Shown here one piece after another: positions 1 to 6,457 of a DNA stretch of 6,457 bases (position 1 is its first letter; each line of letters begins with the position of its first letter). This DNA comes from Bacteroidaceae bacterium. GTDB lineage: Bacteria > Bacteroidota > Bacteroidia > Bacteroidales > Bacteroidaceae. The DNA is taken from assembly GCA_016292545.1 (NCBI GenBank), contig JAEDIG010000138.1:1-6457 (forward strand), written 5' to 3'. Under the pieces are notes generated by a model. That model was not told the DNA's origin. It was given only the letters and a program-made list of their open reading frames with translations, and made no database searches. A program made the position numbers and the translations under genes.

Positions 1-8
1 AATGTGAA

Positions 9-49
9 AGTAGGAGATAAACGCCTATGATTAACGTTTACCTCCTACT
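9..49. repeat. 15-bp inverted repeat with 11-nt loop
   Basis: The arms at 9-23 and 35-49 are complementary at 14 of 15 positions around an 11-nt loop (24-34). The only mismatch is A17 against C41 on the + strand. Read as a - strand RNA it becomes a U-G pair, so the stem is continuous. On the + strand the left arm contains a GGAG ribosome-site-like motif (13-16), ten bases before the ATG at 27. The right arm contains CCTCC (41-45), which would pair with it. The T-run at 60-66 lies about ten bases past the stem, too far for a standard + strand intrinsic terminator. On the - strand the stem is followed only by TTTCACATT at the window edge. The role is unknown: it may be a terminator, an IS-related element or a translation-blocking hairpin. 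Confidence 0.6.
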
Positions 50-398
50 CGATTGCAAGTTTTTTTGCTGCGGAATTAAGGACTATCTCAATCGCGAGAT
101 TTCTTTCATGGATAAGGAAGAGTCGCATAACGCAAGCTCGGATACCATAGAGTCAACGTTTGGAGTTACAAAAGCAAGGAAGTCTGATGACAAGCTTGCA
201 GGTGTTTCGCCTATCATACTCATGATACCGCTGCGTCTCCATTTTGCTGATAAAACCAGACGAGTTAAATTCAATTTCAAAGAACGCTTGGAGGTAGGCA
301 GGCATAGCCATATAAAAGATTGGACAGATGTCAACCTTTCTCCGAATCTGGTAGTCAAAAGACTTGAAACCATTGGCAAAAATTGCGTAGGTTTTTGA
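27..398 (+). pseudogene. Probable transposase C-terminal remnant (DDE-type, partial)
   Basis: This 123-residue open frame looks like the tail of a Bacteroidetes transposase rather than a complete protein. Around residues 37-46 it reads SSDTIESTFG, which resembles the region around the last catalytic Glu in a group of DDE transposases. It is followed by a hydrophobic stretch (GVSPIILMIPLRL), then KFNFKERLE, a DWTDVNLSPN segment and a basic end (VVKRLETIGK). That order matches my memory of such C-termini, but I cannot name the IS family. Full-length relatives are several hundred residues, so the N-terminal part with the first catalytic Asp residues is missing. A stop at 18-20 closes the frame upstream; frame 1 stays open across bases 1-27, so a frameshift is possible. 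The stretch is A+T-richer than the neighbouring genes, as expected of acquired DNA. The alternative is an unrelated small hypothetical protein. Confidence 0.45.
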
Positions 399-413
399 TG
401 GCTATTTTGAACA

Positions 414-461
414 CCCTACCCTCCGGGGCACGCCTGGCACATCCAACCAGCGGAGGTGGGG
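414..461. other. G+C-rich potential hairpin in convergent gap
   Basis: CCTCCG at 420-425 pairs with CGGAGG at 451-456. CTGG at 434-437 pairs with CCAG at 447-450 inside it, leaving an 8-nt bulge on the left. With C419 bulged, 414-418 can extend the stem against 457-461 when read as + strand RNA. No T-run follows on either strand, so it does not look like a classical rho-independent terminator. It lies between the transposase remnant and the 3' end of nadE, where the - strand operon must end. It could stabilise the 3' end of that message or be chance folding of G+C-rich DNA. Confidence 0.3.
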
Positions 462-481
462 GAATGACCACACATCCTGCA

Positions 482-2404
482 TCATTGGAACTTCCAAGCC
501 TCGGAAGAGGCATCGGTGGGCATGCGCCAGTCGCCTCTGGGGCTGAGCGAACAGCTTCCCACCTTGGGGCCGTCGGGCAAGCAGGAACGCTTGAACTGCT
601 GGTTGAAGAAACGGCGTATGAACGTGTTGAGCCACTTGGAGATGAACGCATCATCATACACCCCGCGGAAGGCATGGAGGGCCAGATAACGAATCTTCTC
701 GGGCGTGCTGCCCTGACGTAGGAAATGATAGAGGAAGAAATCGTGCAGCTCGTAGGGACCCACCAGGTCCTCGGTCTTCTGTGTGATGTTGCCCTGCTCG
801 TCGGCCGGTATCAGTTCGGGGCTTATGGGCGTGTCGATGATGTCGCGCAGGATGCGGCTCTCTTCGGCGTTCTCCCCGCGGTCGGCCACCCATCCCACGA
901 GATGCTTCACCAGGGTCTTCGGCACCGACACGTTCACCCCATACATGCTCATGTGGTCACCGTTGTAGGTGGCCCATCCCAAGGCCAGCTCGCTCAGGTC
1001 ACCCGTCCCCACCACAAGGCCGTTCATCTGGTTGGCCACATCCATGAGTATCTGGGTGCGCTCGCGCGCCTGGCTGTTTTCATACGTCACATCGTGAACG
1101 GCCGCATCGTGGACGATGTCCTTGAAATGCTGCACACAGGCATCCTTCACGGAAATCTCGCGGATGGTCACGCCCAGGGTCTTCATCAGGTCCATGGCAT
1201 TGTTGTAGGTGCGCCCCGTGGTGCCGAATCCGGGCATGGTGACACCCACGATGGTGTGGCGGGGCAGACCGAGCAGGTCGGTGGTGCGCGCACACACGAG
1301 CAAGGCCAGCGTGCTGTCCAGACCTCCGCTGATGCCCAGCACCAGATGGCGGGCATGGGTGTGCTCCACACGCTTGGCCAACCCCAGGGTCTGAATGCCG
1401 AAGATCTCTTCGCAACGGAGATCCAGATGGCGGCCGGAAGGCACGAAGGGATGCGGATTCACCCAGCGGGTGAGCGTGTCTGTGACCATATCCATCCTCA
1501 CCACGTCGTCCACCTGCACCATGCCCACCTGCATGTCCTTCACCTGCTCCGAAGCGGCCGAGAAGGTGGTGTTCGCCATGCGCTCCGCACGGATGCGGTC
1601 GATGTCCACTTCCACGGCCTCCAGATGGGGCATGGTGTCCCTTTGATGGCGGAAGAGCAGGCGCGCCCCGTTCTCATACACGAGGCTCTTGCCGCCGAAC
1701 ACCAGGTCCTGGGTGCTCTCGCCGAAGCCGCAGCCGCTGTATACATATCCGCAGATGCAACGCGCACTCTGCTGCTCCACCAGCGTCTGCAGATAGGCGG
1801 TCTTGCCCACGAGGTCGTTGTCGGCGCTCAGGTTGAACACCACCTCGGCTCCCCTCAGACACAGGTGGCTGCTGGGGGGCACGGGTGCCCACAGGTCCTC
1901 GCACAGCTCCACGCCAAAGGTGAAGTCGGGCGTGCGGAACAGGCGGTTGCGGGTGAGCTCCACCTGCTGCCCCGCCAGCCACAGCCGCCCCTCGGGCACA
2001 TGGGCCACAGAGGTGAACCACCGCATCTCGTAGAACTCGTTGTAGTTGGGCAGGAAGGTCTTTGCCACCACCCCCAGCACGCGTCCGCGCAGGAAGACGA
2101 CGGCACAGTTGAGAAGCACATTCAGATAGCGCACGGGCATGCCCACGATGCCCACCACAGGGTTCTCGCGCGTGGCCTCCAGCAATCGGCGCAGGGCCTC
2201 CTCGGCCTCGTCGAGCAGACGTTTCTGCCTGAACAGGTCCTGACACGTGTAGGACGTGATGGAGAGTTCCGGGAAACACACCACGGCCACCTTCATTTCC
2301 CGGGCCTTCCCCATCATCAGGGCTATCTGCCCAGCGTTGTAGCTGCAGTCGGCCACGCGGAGCGATGGCACCGCCGAGGCCAGTCTCACAAATCCGTGAT
2401 TCAT
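482..2404 (-). CDS. nadE: Glutamine-dependent NAD+ synthetase
   Basis: NAD+ synthetase makes NAD+ in the cytoplasm by ATP-dependent amidation of deamido-NAD+, using ammonia released from glutamine; this is the last step of NAD synthesis. The 640-residue length fits the two-domain, glutamine-using form. Residues ~5-275 are a carbon-nitrogen hydrolase (glutaminase) domain with the expected Glu-Lys-Cys triad: E46 in FPELS, K115 in AKTFLPN, C168 in ELCEDLW. Residues ~325-640 are the synthetase domain, with the ATP-pyrophosphatase P-loop SGGLDS at 359-364. YENSQARERTQ at 441-451, GTGDLSELALGW at 466-477 and KVGSCSLSPRGDW near the end (614-626) also fit the family. I chose the ATG at 2404 because MNHGFV is the family-like N-terminus; a TTG at 2446 would add a Lys-rich 14-residue tail that looks untranslated. 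The gene lies 38 bp after rlmD with no promoter seen between, so co-transcription is likely. Confidence 0.96.
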   Translation of the reverse strand: MNHGFVRLASAVPSLRVADCSYNAGQIALMMGKAREMKVAVVCFPELSITSYTCQDLFRQKRLLDEAEEALRRLLEATRENPVVGIVGMPVRYLNVLLNCAVVFLRGRVLGVVAKTFLPNYNEFYEMRWFTSVAHVPEGRLWLAGQQVELTRNRLFRTPDFTFGVELCEDLWAPVPPSSHLCLRGAEVVFNLSADNDLVGKTAYLQTLVEQQSARCICGYVYSGCGFGESTQDLVFGGKSLVYENGARLLFRHQRDTMPHLEAVEVDIDRIRAERMANTTFSAASEQVKDMQVGMVQVDDVVRMDMVTDTLTRWVNPHPFVPSGRHLDLRCEEIFGIQTLGLAKRVEHTHARHLVLGISGGLDSTLALLVCARTTDLLGLPRHTIVGVTMPGFGTTGRTYNNAMDLMKTLGVTIREISVKDACVQHFKDIVHDAAVHDVTYENSQARERTQILMDVANQMNGLVVGTGDLSELALGWATYNGDHMSMYGVNVSVPKTLVKHLVGWVADRGENAEESRILRDIIDTPISPELIPADEQGNITQKTEDLVGPYELHDFFLYHFLRQGSTPEKIRYLALHAFRGVYDDAFISKWLNTFIRRFFNQQFKRSCLPDGPKVGSCSLSPRGDWRMPTDASSEAWKFQ

Positions 2405-2428
2405 TTCTTTTTTCTTTTTTTTATATAT
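2405..2428 (-). promoter_or_regulatory. A-rich translation start region of nadE
   Basis: Read on the - strand, the bases just before the nadE ATG are almost pure purine: a run of eight A, a G, six A, a G and three A. No Shine-Dalgarno core (GGAGG) is present. Bacteroidetes ribosomes are known to rely little on Shine-Dalgarno pairing and to favour A-rich upstream sequence, so this fits an efficient start at 2404 rather than at the upstream TTG. The role is inferred from base composition. Confidence 0.45.
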
Positions 2429-2442
2429 TATTGTAGGCTTTT

Positions 2443-3888
2443 TCAATCGGTTGCCTCGGGCAAGGTGTCCTCACGCCGCTCCAGCAGCACCACGTTCTCC
2501 ACATGCTGCGTGTGGGGGAACATGTCCACCGGCTGTATGCGCGCCACCCTGTAGCGGGCATCCAGCAGGGCGATGTCGCGCGCCTGGGTGGCAGGGTTGC
2601 AGCTCACATACACGATACGGCGCGGGGCGGCAAAGAGGATGGCATCTATCACATCATGGTGCATGCCTGCACGCGGAGGGTCGGTGATGATTACGTCGGG
2701 ACGCCCGTGGCACTCAATGAAGGAGCGGTCGAGGATGTCCTTCATGTCGCCCGCATAGAACAGGGTGTTGCCGATATGGTTGCAGGCACTGTTCACCTTG
2801 GCGTCCTCGATGGCCTCCGGCACATACTCTATGCCCACCACCTGGCGGGCCTGGCGGGCCACGAAATTGGCGATGGTGCCCGTGCCCGTGTACAGGTCGT
2901 AAACCAGCTCGCTGCCCGTGAGGCCGGCAAAGTCGCGTGCCACCTTGTAGAGGTTAAGCGCCTGGTCGGTGTTGGTTTGGTAGAAACTCTTGGGACCCAC
3001 CTTGAAGCGCAGGTCCTCCATCAGCAGATAGATGTGGTCCGTGCCGGCATACACATGCACGGGCAGGTCGGCAAAGGTGTCGTTGAACTTCTGGTTGTCC
3101 ACCCACAGCAGGCTGGTGACCTCGGCAAACGACTGCCTCACCCACTCCAGCAGGGCCATGCCCTGGCTGCGCTCCTCCTCAGTGAGCACACACAGCTGCA
3201 GGAGCAGCATCACCTCTCCGCTGTTGCTGATGCGCACCATCATGCCCCGGAGCAGGCCTGTATGGGCCCGCTGGTCGTAGAAGGAGAGACCATGGGCATA
3301 GGCATAGTCGCGGATGCCGTTGCGCAGGCGGTTGTTGATGTCGTCCATGAGATGGCACTCCTGGATGGGCAGGATCTTGTCGAACGACCCTGCGGTGTGG
3401 AACCCTATGGCCTCGGGATGCTCGTAGCACACGCCAGAGGCAATCTCCTCGCTGGTGAGCCACCGCTTGTTGCAGCAGCCGAACTCCACCTTGTTCCTGT
3501 AGTGCCGCGTCTTCTCCGACCCCAGTATGGGGCTGCACGCGGGCAGTTCCACCTTGGCTATGCGCTCCAGGTTGTCCATCACCTGCTTCTGCTTGTAGAA
3601 CAGCTGTTCCTGATAGTCGAGGCACTGCCACTTGCATCCGCCGCACACCCCGAAATGGGGGCAGAACGGCTCCGCACGCTTCTCGCTCCAGCGGTGCCAT
3701 GCCACGGCCACAGCCTCTGCATAGCTGTGCTTACGGCGCGTAATCTGGAGGTCCACCACATCGCCCGGCACCACATACGGGACAAAAATCACCAGGTCGT
3801 CCACTCGCGCCACGGCTTTCCCCTCAGCAGCTATGTCCGTTATTTCCACCTTCTCCAGCAAAGGCAGCTTTTTCTTGTCTTTTGCCAT
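2443..3888 (-). CDS. rlmD: 23S rRNA (uracil-5-)-methyltransferase, RlmD/RumA type
   Basis: This enzyme uses S-adenosylmethionine to make 5-methyluridine in 23S rRNA. Residues ~7-65 form a TRAM RNA-binding domain. Next is the iron-sulfur cysteine pattern C76-x5-C82-x2-C85, with a distal C178 as the likely fourth ligand (E. coli RlmD uses the same C-x5-C-x2-C...C layout). The methyltransferase domain has the SAM-binding loop DLYTGTGTIANF at 331-342, DPPRAG at 403-408, the catalytic nucleophile C430 in SCNPATQARD and the likely base E464 in HTQHVENV. The length, 481 residues, is slightly more than E. coli RlmD (about 430). The family also includes TrmA and RlmC; the cluster cysteines and TRAM domain argue against TrmA. 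Gram-positive RlmCD modifies both U747 and U1939, so the exact target position here is uncertain. It is the first gene of a probable operon with nadE and is transcribed divergently from ppdK. Confidence 0.92.
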   Translation of the reverse strand: MAKDKKKLPLLEKVEITDIAAEGKAVARVDDLVIFVPYVVPGDVVDLQITRRKHSYAEAVAVAWHRWSEKRAEPFCPHFGVCGGCKWQCLDYQEQLFYKQKQVMDNLERIAKVELPACSPILGSEKTRHYRNKVEFGCCNKRWLTSEEIASGVCYEHPEAIGFHTAGSFDKILPIQECHLMDDINNRLRNGIRDYAYAHGLSFYDQRAHTGLLRGMMVRISNSGEVMLLLQLCVLTEEERSQGMALLEWVRQSFAEVTSLLWVDNQKFNDTFADLPVHVYAGTDHIYLLMEDLRFKVGPKSFYQTNTDQALNLYKVARDFAGLTGSELVYDLYTGTGTIANFVARQARQVVGIEYVPEAIEDAKVNSACNHIGNTLFYAGDMKDILDRSFIECHGRPDVIITDPPRAGMHHDVIDAILFAAPRRIVYVSCNPATQARDIALLDARYRVARIQPVDMFPHTQHVENVVLLERREDTLPEATD

Positions 3889-3912
3889 TACTTTTGCTTA
3901 TATTATTATTGT

Positions 3913-3932
3913 ATATCGAGGCCATATCGGCC
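3913..3932. repeat. Short tandem direct repeat in rlmD leader
   Basis: ATATCGAGGCC (3913-3923) is followed directly by ATATCGGCC (3924-3932), a near-exact tandem copy lacking two bases. Together they also place GGCC on both sides of ATATC (3920-3932), giving a 4-bp stem with a 5-nt loop. The pair lies inside the predicted 5' untranslated leader of rlmD, between its -7 box and the ATG at 3888. It may bind a regulator or simply be chance. Confidence 0.35.
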
Positions 3933-3942
3933 AACTTTGGCA

Positions 3943-3976
3943 CAAAATTACAATATTTTTTCAGATTTTCACCAAA
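3943..3976 (-). promoter_or_regulatory. Predicted Bacteroidetes promoter for rlmD-nadE
   Basis: On the - strand, TAATTTTG (+ strand CAAAATTA, 3943-3950) matches the Bacteroidetes -7 consensus TAnnTTTG at all fixed positions. A TTTG (+ strand CAAA, 3973-3976) lies 22 bp upstream as the -33 box; an alternative TTGG register gives 21 bp. The predicted transcript start is near 3937, leaving a leader of about 50 nt before the ATG at 3888. Confidence 0.65.
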
Positions 3977-3979
3977 ATC

Positions 3980-4011
3980 CTTGGGTATATTCTCAAAAAA
4001 CCCTACATTTG
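3980..4011 (+). promoter_or_regulatory. Predicted Bacteroidetes promoter for ppdK
   Basis: TACATTTG at 4004-4011 is an exact match to the -7 consensus TAnnTTTG. CTTG at 3980-3983 lies 20 bp upstream as the -33 box. Transcription would start around 4016-4019, giving a leader of about 30 nt to the ATG at 4048, or about 15 nt to the alternative ATG at 4033. The -33 box lies only a few bases from the -33 box of the opposite promoter. Confidence 0.65.
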
Positions 4012-4047
4012 CACTACCATGTAAAAAACTTTATGATTCAAGACCAA

Positions 4048-6457
4048 ATGAGTACAAAAAGAGTTTACACCTTTGGCAACGGAGAAGCCGAAGGAAATGC
4101 AAAAATGAGAGAAGTGCTTGGCGGCAAGGGTGCAAACCTGGCCGAGATGAACCTTATCGGAGTGCCTGTGCCTCCTGGTTTCACCATCACTACGGACACC
4201 TGTAACGAATACTACCAGATCGGACAGGAGAAGCTGGTGGAACTGCTCAAGGACGAAGTGAACGCAGCCGTAGCACACACCGAGAAGCTGATGAACTGCA
4301 AGTTCGGCGATGTGAAGAACCCCCTGCTCGTGTCGGTTCGCTCCGGCGCACGCGCATCCATGCCCGGCATGATGGACACCATCCTCAACCTGGGCCTGAA
4401 CGACACCGTGGCAGAAGGAATGGTGGCCAAGACCGGCAACCCCCACTTCGTATACGACAGCTACCGCCGCTTCGTGCAGATGTACGGCGACGTGGTGCTG
4501 GGCATGAAGCCCGTGAACAAGGAGGACATCGACCCCTTCGAAGCCATCATCGAGGAAGTGAAGAAGGAACAGGGAGTGGAGCTCGACAAGGACCTCTCCG
4601 TGGAGTCGCTCAAGGGCCTCGTGGCCAAGTTCAAGGCCGCCATCAAGGAGCAGACGGGAAGCGACTTCCCCGATGACCCCATGGAACAGCTCTGGGGCGC
4701 CATCTGCGCCGTGTTCCGCAGCTGGATGAACGAGCGCGCCATCCTCTACCGCAAGATGGAAGGCATACCTGACGAATGGGGAACCGCCGTCAGCGTAATG
4801 GCCATGGTGTTCGGCAACATGGGAGAGACCTCGGCCACCGGCGTATGCTTCAGCCGCGACGCCGGCAACGGCGAGAACCTCTTCAACGGCGAGTACCTCA
4901 TCAACGCACAGGGTGAGGACGTGGTGGCCGGCATCCGCACACCCCAGCAGATCACCAAGATTGGTTCGCAGCGATGGGCAGAGCGTGCAGGCATCAGCGA
5001 GGAAGAGCGTGCAGCCAAGTACCCCTCCATGGAAGAGGCCATGCCTGAGCTCTACAAGGAGCTCGACGCCCTGCAGGAAAAGCTGGAGAAGCACTATCGT
5101 GACATGCAGGATATGGAGTTCACCGTGCAGGAAGGCAAGCTCTGGTTCCTGCAGACACGCAACGGCAAGCGCACGGGCACGGCCATGGTGAAGATAGCCA
5201 TGGACCTGCTCCACGAAGGCCTCATCGACGAGAAGACCGCCCTCAACCGCTGCGAACCCCAGAAGCTCGACGAGCTGCTCCATCCCGTCTTCGACAAGGA
5301 TGCCCTGAAGAAGGCCAAGGTCATCACTCAGGGTCTGCCCGCATCTCCCGGTGCTGCATGTGGTCAGATTGTGTTCCACGCTGACGATGCTGAGGCATGG
5401 CATGCCGATGGTCACAAGGTTATCATGGTACGAATCGAGACTTCGCCCGAGGATCTCGCTGGTATGTCCGCTGCCGAGGGTATCCTCACTGCACGTGGTG
5501 GTATGACCTCTCATGCTGCCGTTGTTGCCCGTGGTATGGGTAAGTGCTGTGTGTCTGGTGCAGGCGCCATAAATGTGAACTACAAGAACAAGACGGTAGA
5601 GATTGAGGGTGTTCTCTATAAGGAGGGTGACTACATCTCTCTGAACGGTACCACAGGCCAGGTTTATGCCGGCGAGATTGCCACCAAGGCAGCCGAGCTC
5701 TCCGGCGACTTCAAGGAGCTCATGGACCTCTGCGACAAGTACACCAAGATGGAGGTTCGTACCAATGCAGACACGCCCCACGATGCACAGATAGCACGCG
5801 ACTTCGGTGCCAAGGGTATCGGTCTTACGCGTACCGAGCACATGTTCTTCGACGGTCAGAAGATTGTCGCCATGCGCGAGATGATTCTGGCTGACTCCGT
5901 TGAGGGTCGCGAGAAGGCTCTTGCCAAACTTCTGCCCTATCAGAAGGCTGACTTCTACGGAATCCTCAAGGCTATGGACGGTCTCCATGTCAACATCCGT
6001 CTGCTGGATCCCCCATTGCATGAATTCGTACCCCACGATGAGGCAGGTCAGAAGACCATGGCCGAGGAGATGGGTGTGAGCGTAGAGGAAATCAAGAAGC
6101 GTGTTCACTCTCTGGCAGAGAACAATCCCATGCTGGGTCACCGTGGTTGCCGTCTGGGTATCACCTTCCCCGAGATTACCGCCATGCAGACGCGTGCCAT
6201 CCTGGGTGCTGCCTGCCAGCTGAAGAAGGAGGGTTATGACCCCCATCCCGAAATCATGGTACCCCTCATCGGTATCCTCTATGAGCTGAAGCAGCAGAAG
6301 GAGATTATCCAGCGTGTGGCTGAGGAGGTATTTGCCGAGGAAGGCGTACGCATCGAGTTCGAGATTGGTACCATGATTGAGATTCCCCGTGCAGCCCTCA
6401 CTGCCGACCGCATCGCTACTGAGGCAGAGTACTTCTCATTCGGTACCAACGACCTCA
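4048..6457 (+). CDS. ppdK: Pyruvate phosphate dikinase (3' end cut by window)
   Basis: The enzyme interconverts pyruvate + ATP + phosphate with phosphoenolpyruvate + AMP + diphosphate in the cytoplasm, and in anaerobes can serve glycolysis or PEP formation. 803 codons are visible; the family is about 875-910 residues, so roughly 100 are missing, including the catalytic Cys near the end. Residues ~5-380 are the ATP-binding domain: GGKGANLAEM at 25-34, SVRSGARASMPGMMDT at 96-111, E357 and Q369 in the LQTRNGKR region. The swivelling phosphohistidine domain starts near G429; its GGMTSHAAVVARG motif holds the phosphorylated H489 and T487, the threonine two residues before the His that is the regulatory site in plant enzymes. 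The PEP/pyruvate barrel shows R595 (LTRTEH), R651 (RLLDPPLHEF), E778 (TMIEIPRA) and N801-D802 (FGTND). These line up with Clostridium symbiosum residues at an offset of about 33-34. An in-frame ATG at 4033 would add MIQDQ; 4048 is preferred for its longer leader and family-like MSTKRVYTFGNG start. Codon use changes sharply near 5325. Confidence 0.96.
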   Translation, partial: MSTKRVYTFGNGEAEGNAKMREVLGGKGANLAEMNLIGVPVPPGFTITTDTCNEYYQIGQEKLVELLKDEVNAAVAHTEKLMNCKFGDVKNPLLVSVRSGARASMPGMMDTILNLGLNDTVAEGMVAKTGNPHFVYDSYRRFVQMYGDVVLGMKPVNKEDIDPFEAIIEEVKKEQGVELDKDLSVESLKGLVAKFKAAIKEQTGSDFPDDPMEQLWGAICAVFRSWMNERAILYRKMEGIPDEWGTAVSVMAMVFGNMGETSATGVCFSRDAGNGENLFNGEYLINAQGEDVVAGIRTPQQITKIGSQRWAERAGISEEERAAKYPSMEEAMPELYKELDALQEKLEKHYRDMQDMEFTVQEGKLWFLQTRNGKRTGTAMVKIAMDLLHEGLIDEKTALNRCEPQKLDELLHPVFDKDALKKAKVITQGLPASPGAACGQIVFHADDAEAWHADGHKVIMVRIETSPEDLAGMSAAEGILTARGGMTSHAAVVARGMGKCCVSGAGAINVNYKNKTVEIEGVLYKEGDYISLNGTTGQVYAGEIATKAAELSGDFKELMDLCDKYTKMEVRTNADTPHDAQIARDFGAKGIGLTRTEHMFFDGQKIVAMREMILADSVEGREKALAKLLPYQKADFYGILKAMDGLHVNIRLLDPPLHEFVPHDEAGQKTMAEEMGVSVEEIKKRVHSLAENNPMLGHRGCRLGITFPEITAMQTRAILGAACQLKKEGYDPHPEIMVPLIGILYELKQQKEIIQRVAEEVFAEEGVRIEFEIGTMIEIPRAALTADRIATEAEYFSFGTNDL

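Noticed and set aside
83..379. 98-residue open frame on the - strand opposite the transposase remnant
   Set aside because: It is rich in Ser, Leu and Arg with no recognisable motif. The + strand frame has the transposase-like IESTFG segment.
383..721. 112-residue + strand frame across the gap into the nadE 3' end
   Set aside because: It overlaps the conserved nadE C-terminus (KVGSCSLSPRGDW) in antisense and shows no family features.
2405..2446. TTG start for nadE giving a 654-residue protein
   Set aside because: The extra 14 residues are mainly lysines from an A-rich leader, while the ATG at 2404 gives the family-like N-terminus.
725..2554. 609-residue open frame on the + strand opposite nadE
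   Set aside because: It is very His-rich, has no recognisable domain and mirrors nadE codons, so it is a shadow frame.
4019..4024. ATG-TAA start-stop pair just before ppdK
   Set aside because: It sits at the predicted transcript start with no room for a ribosome site, and six bases can easily occur by chance.
4003..6246. 747-residue open frame on the - strand opposite ppdK
   Set aside because: The + strand frame encodes an unmistakable ppdK with active-site motifs throughout. The antisense frame is low-complexity (His, Leu, Val, Gly rich) and arises from the G+C-rich codon pattern.
1..6457. CRISPR array, tRNA, rRNA, riboswitch or defence system
   Set aside because: No regularly spaced repeats, no cloverleaf or rRNA-like sequence and no defence domains were seen. 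The window is almost fully occupied by three housekeeping genes.

Overview
The window looks like chromosomal DNA from a member of the Bacteroidales, possibly a Prevotella-like organism. Three things support this. The two clear promoters fit the Bacteroidetes pattern TTG(G)...TAnnTTTG. The start regions are A-rich without clear Shine-Dalgarno sites. The three complete or near-complete proteins read like Bacteroidetes housekeeping enzymes. The genus is an inference from memory, not from a search. The core genes are G+C-rich; the first ~400 bases are visibly A+T-richer.

Layout: (1) Bases 1-400 hold what I read as the C-terminal remnant of a DDE-type transposase on the + strand. A 15-bp inverted repeat sits at the start of the open frame. 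(2) Bases 399-481 are a short convergent gap with one G+C-rich potential hairpin and no U-tract terminator. (3) Bases 482-3888 on the - strand are a likely two-gene operon: rlmD/rumA-type 23S rRNA uridine methyltransferase first, then nadE, glutamine-dependent NAD+ synthetase, 38 bp downstream. (4) Bases 3889-4047 are a short A+T-rich divergent intergenic region with two back-to-back promoters. (5) From 4048 to the right edge on the + strand is ppdK, pyruvate phosphate dikinase. It is cut off by the window after the active-site GTND motif, about 100 residues short of the usual end.

The genes are housekeeping: ribosome modification, the last step of NAD biosynthesis, and pyruvate/PEP interconversion. 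Nothing here amounts to a novel defence or mobile system. The most notable signal is an abrupt codon-usage switch inside ppdK near base 5325. Glycine codons go from mostly GGC to mostly GGT, and the switch falls at the junction between the ATP-binding domain and the phosphohistidine domain.
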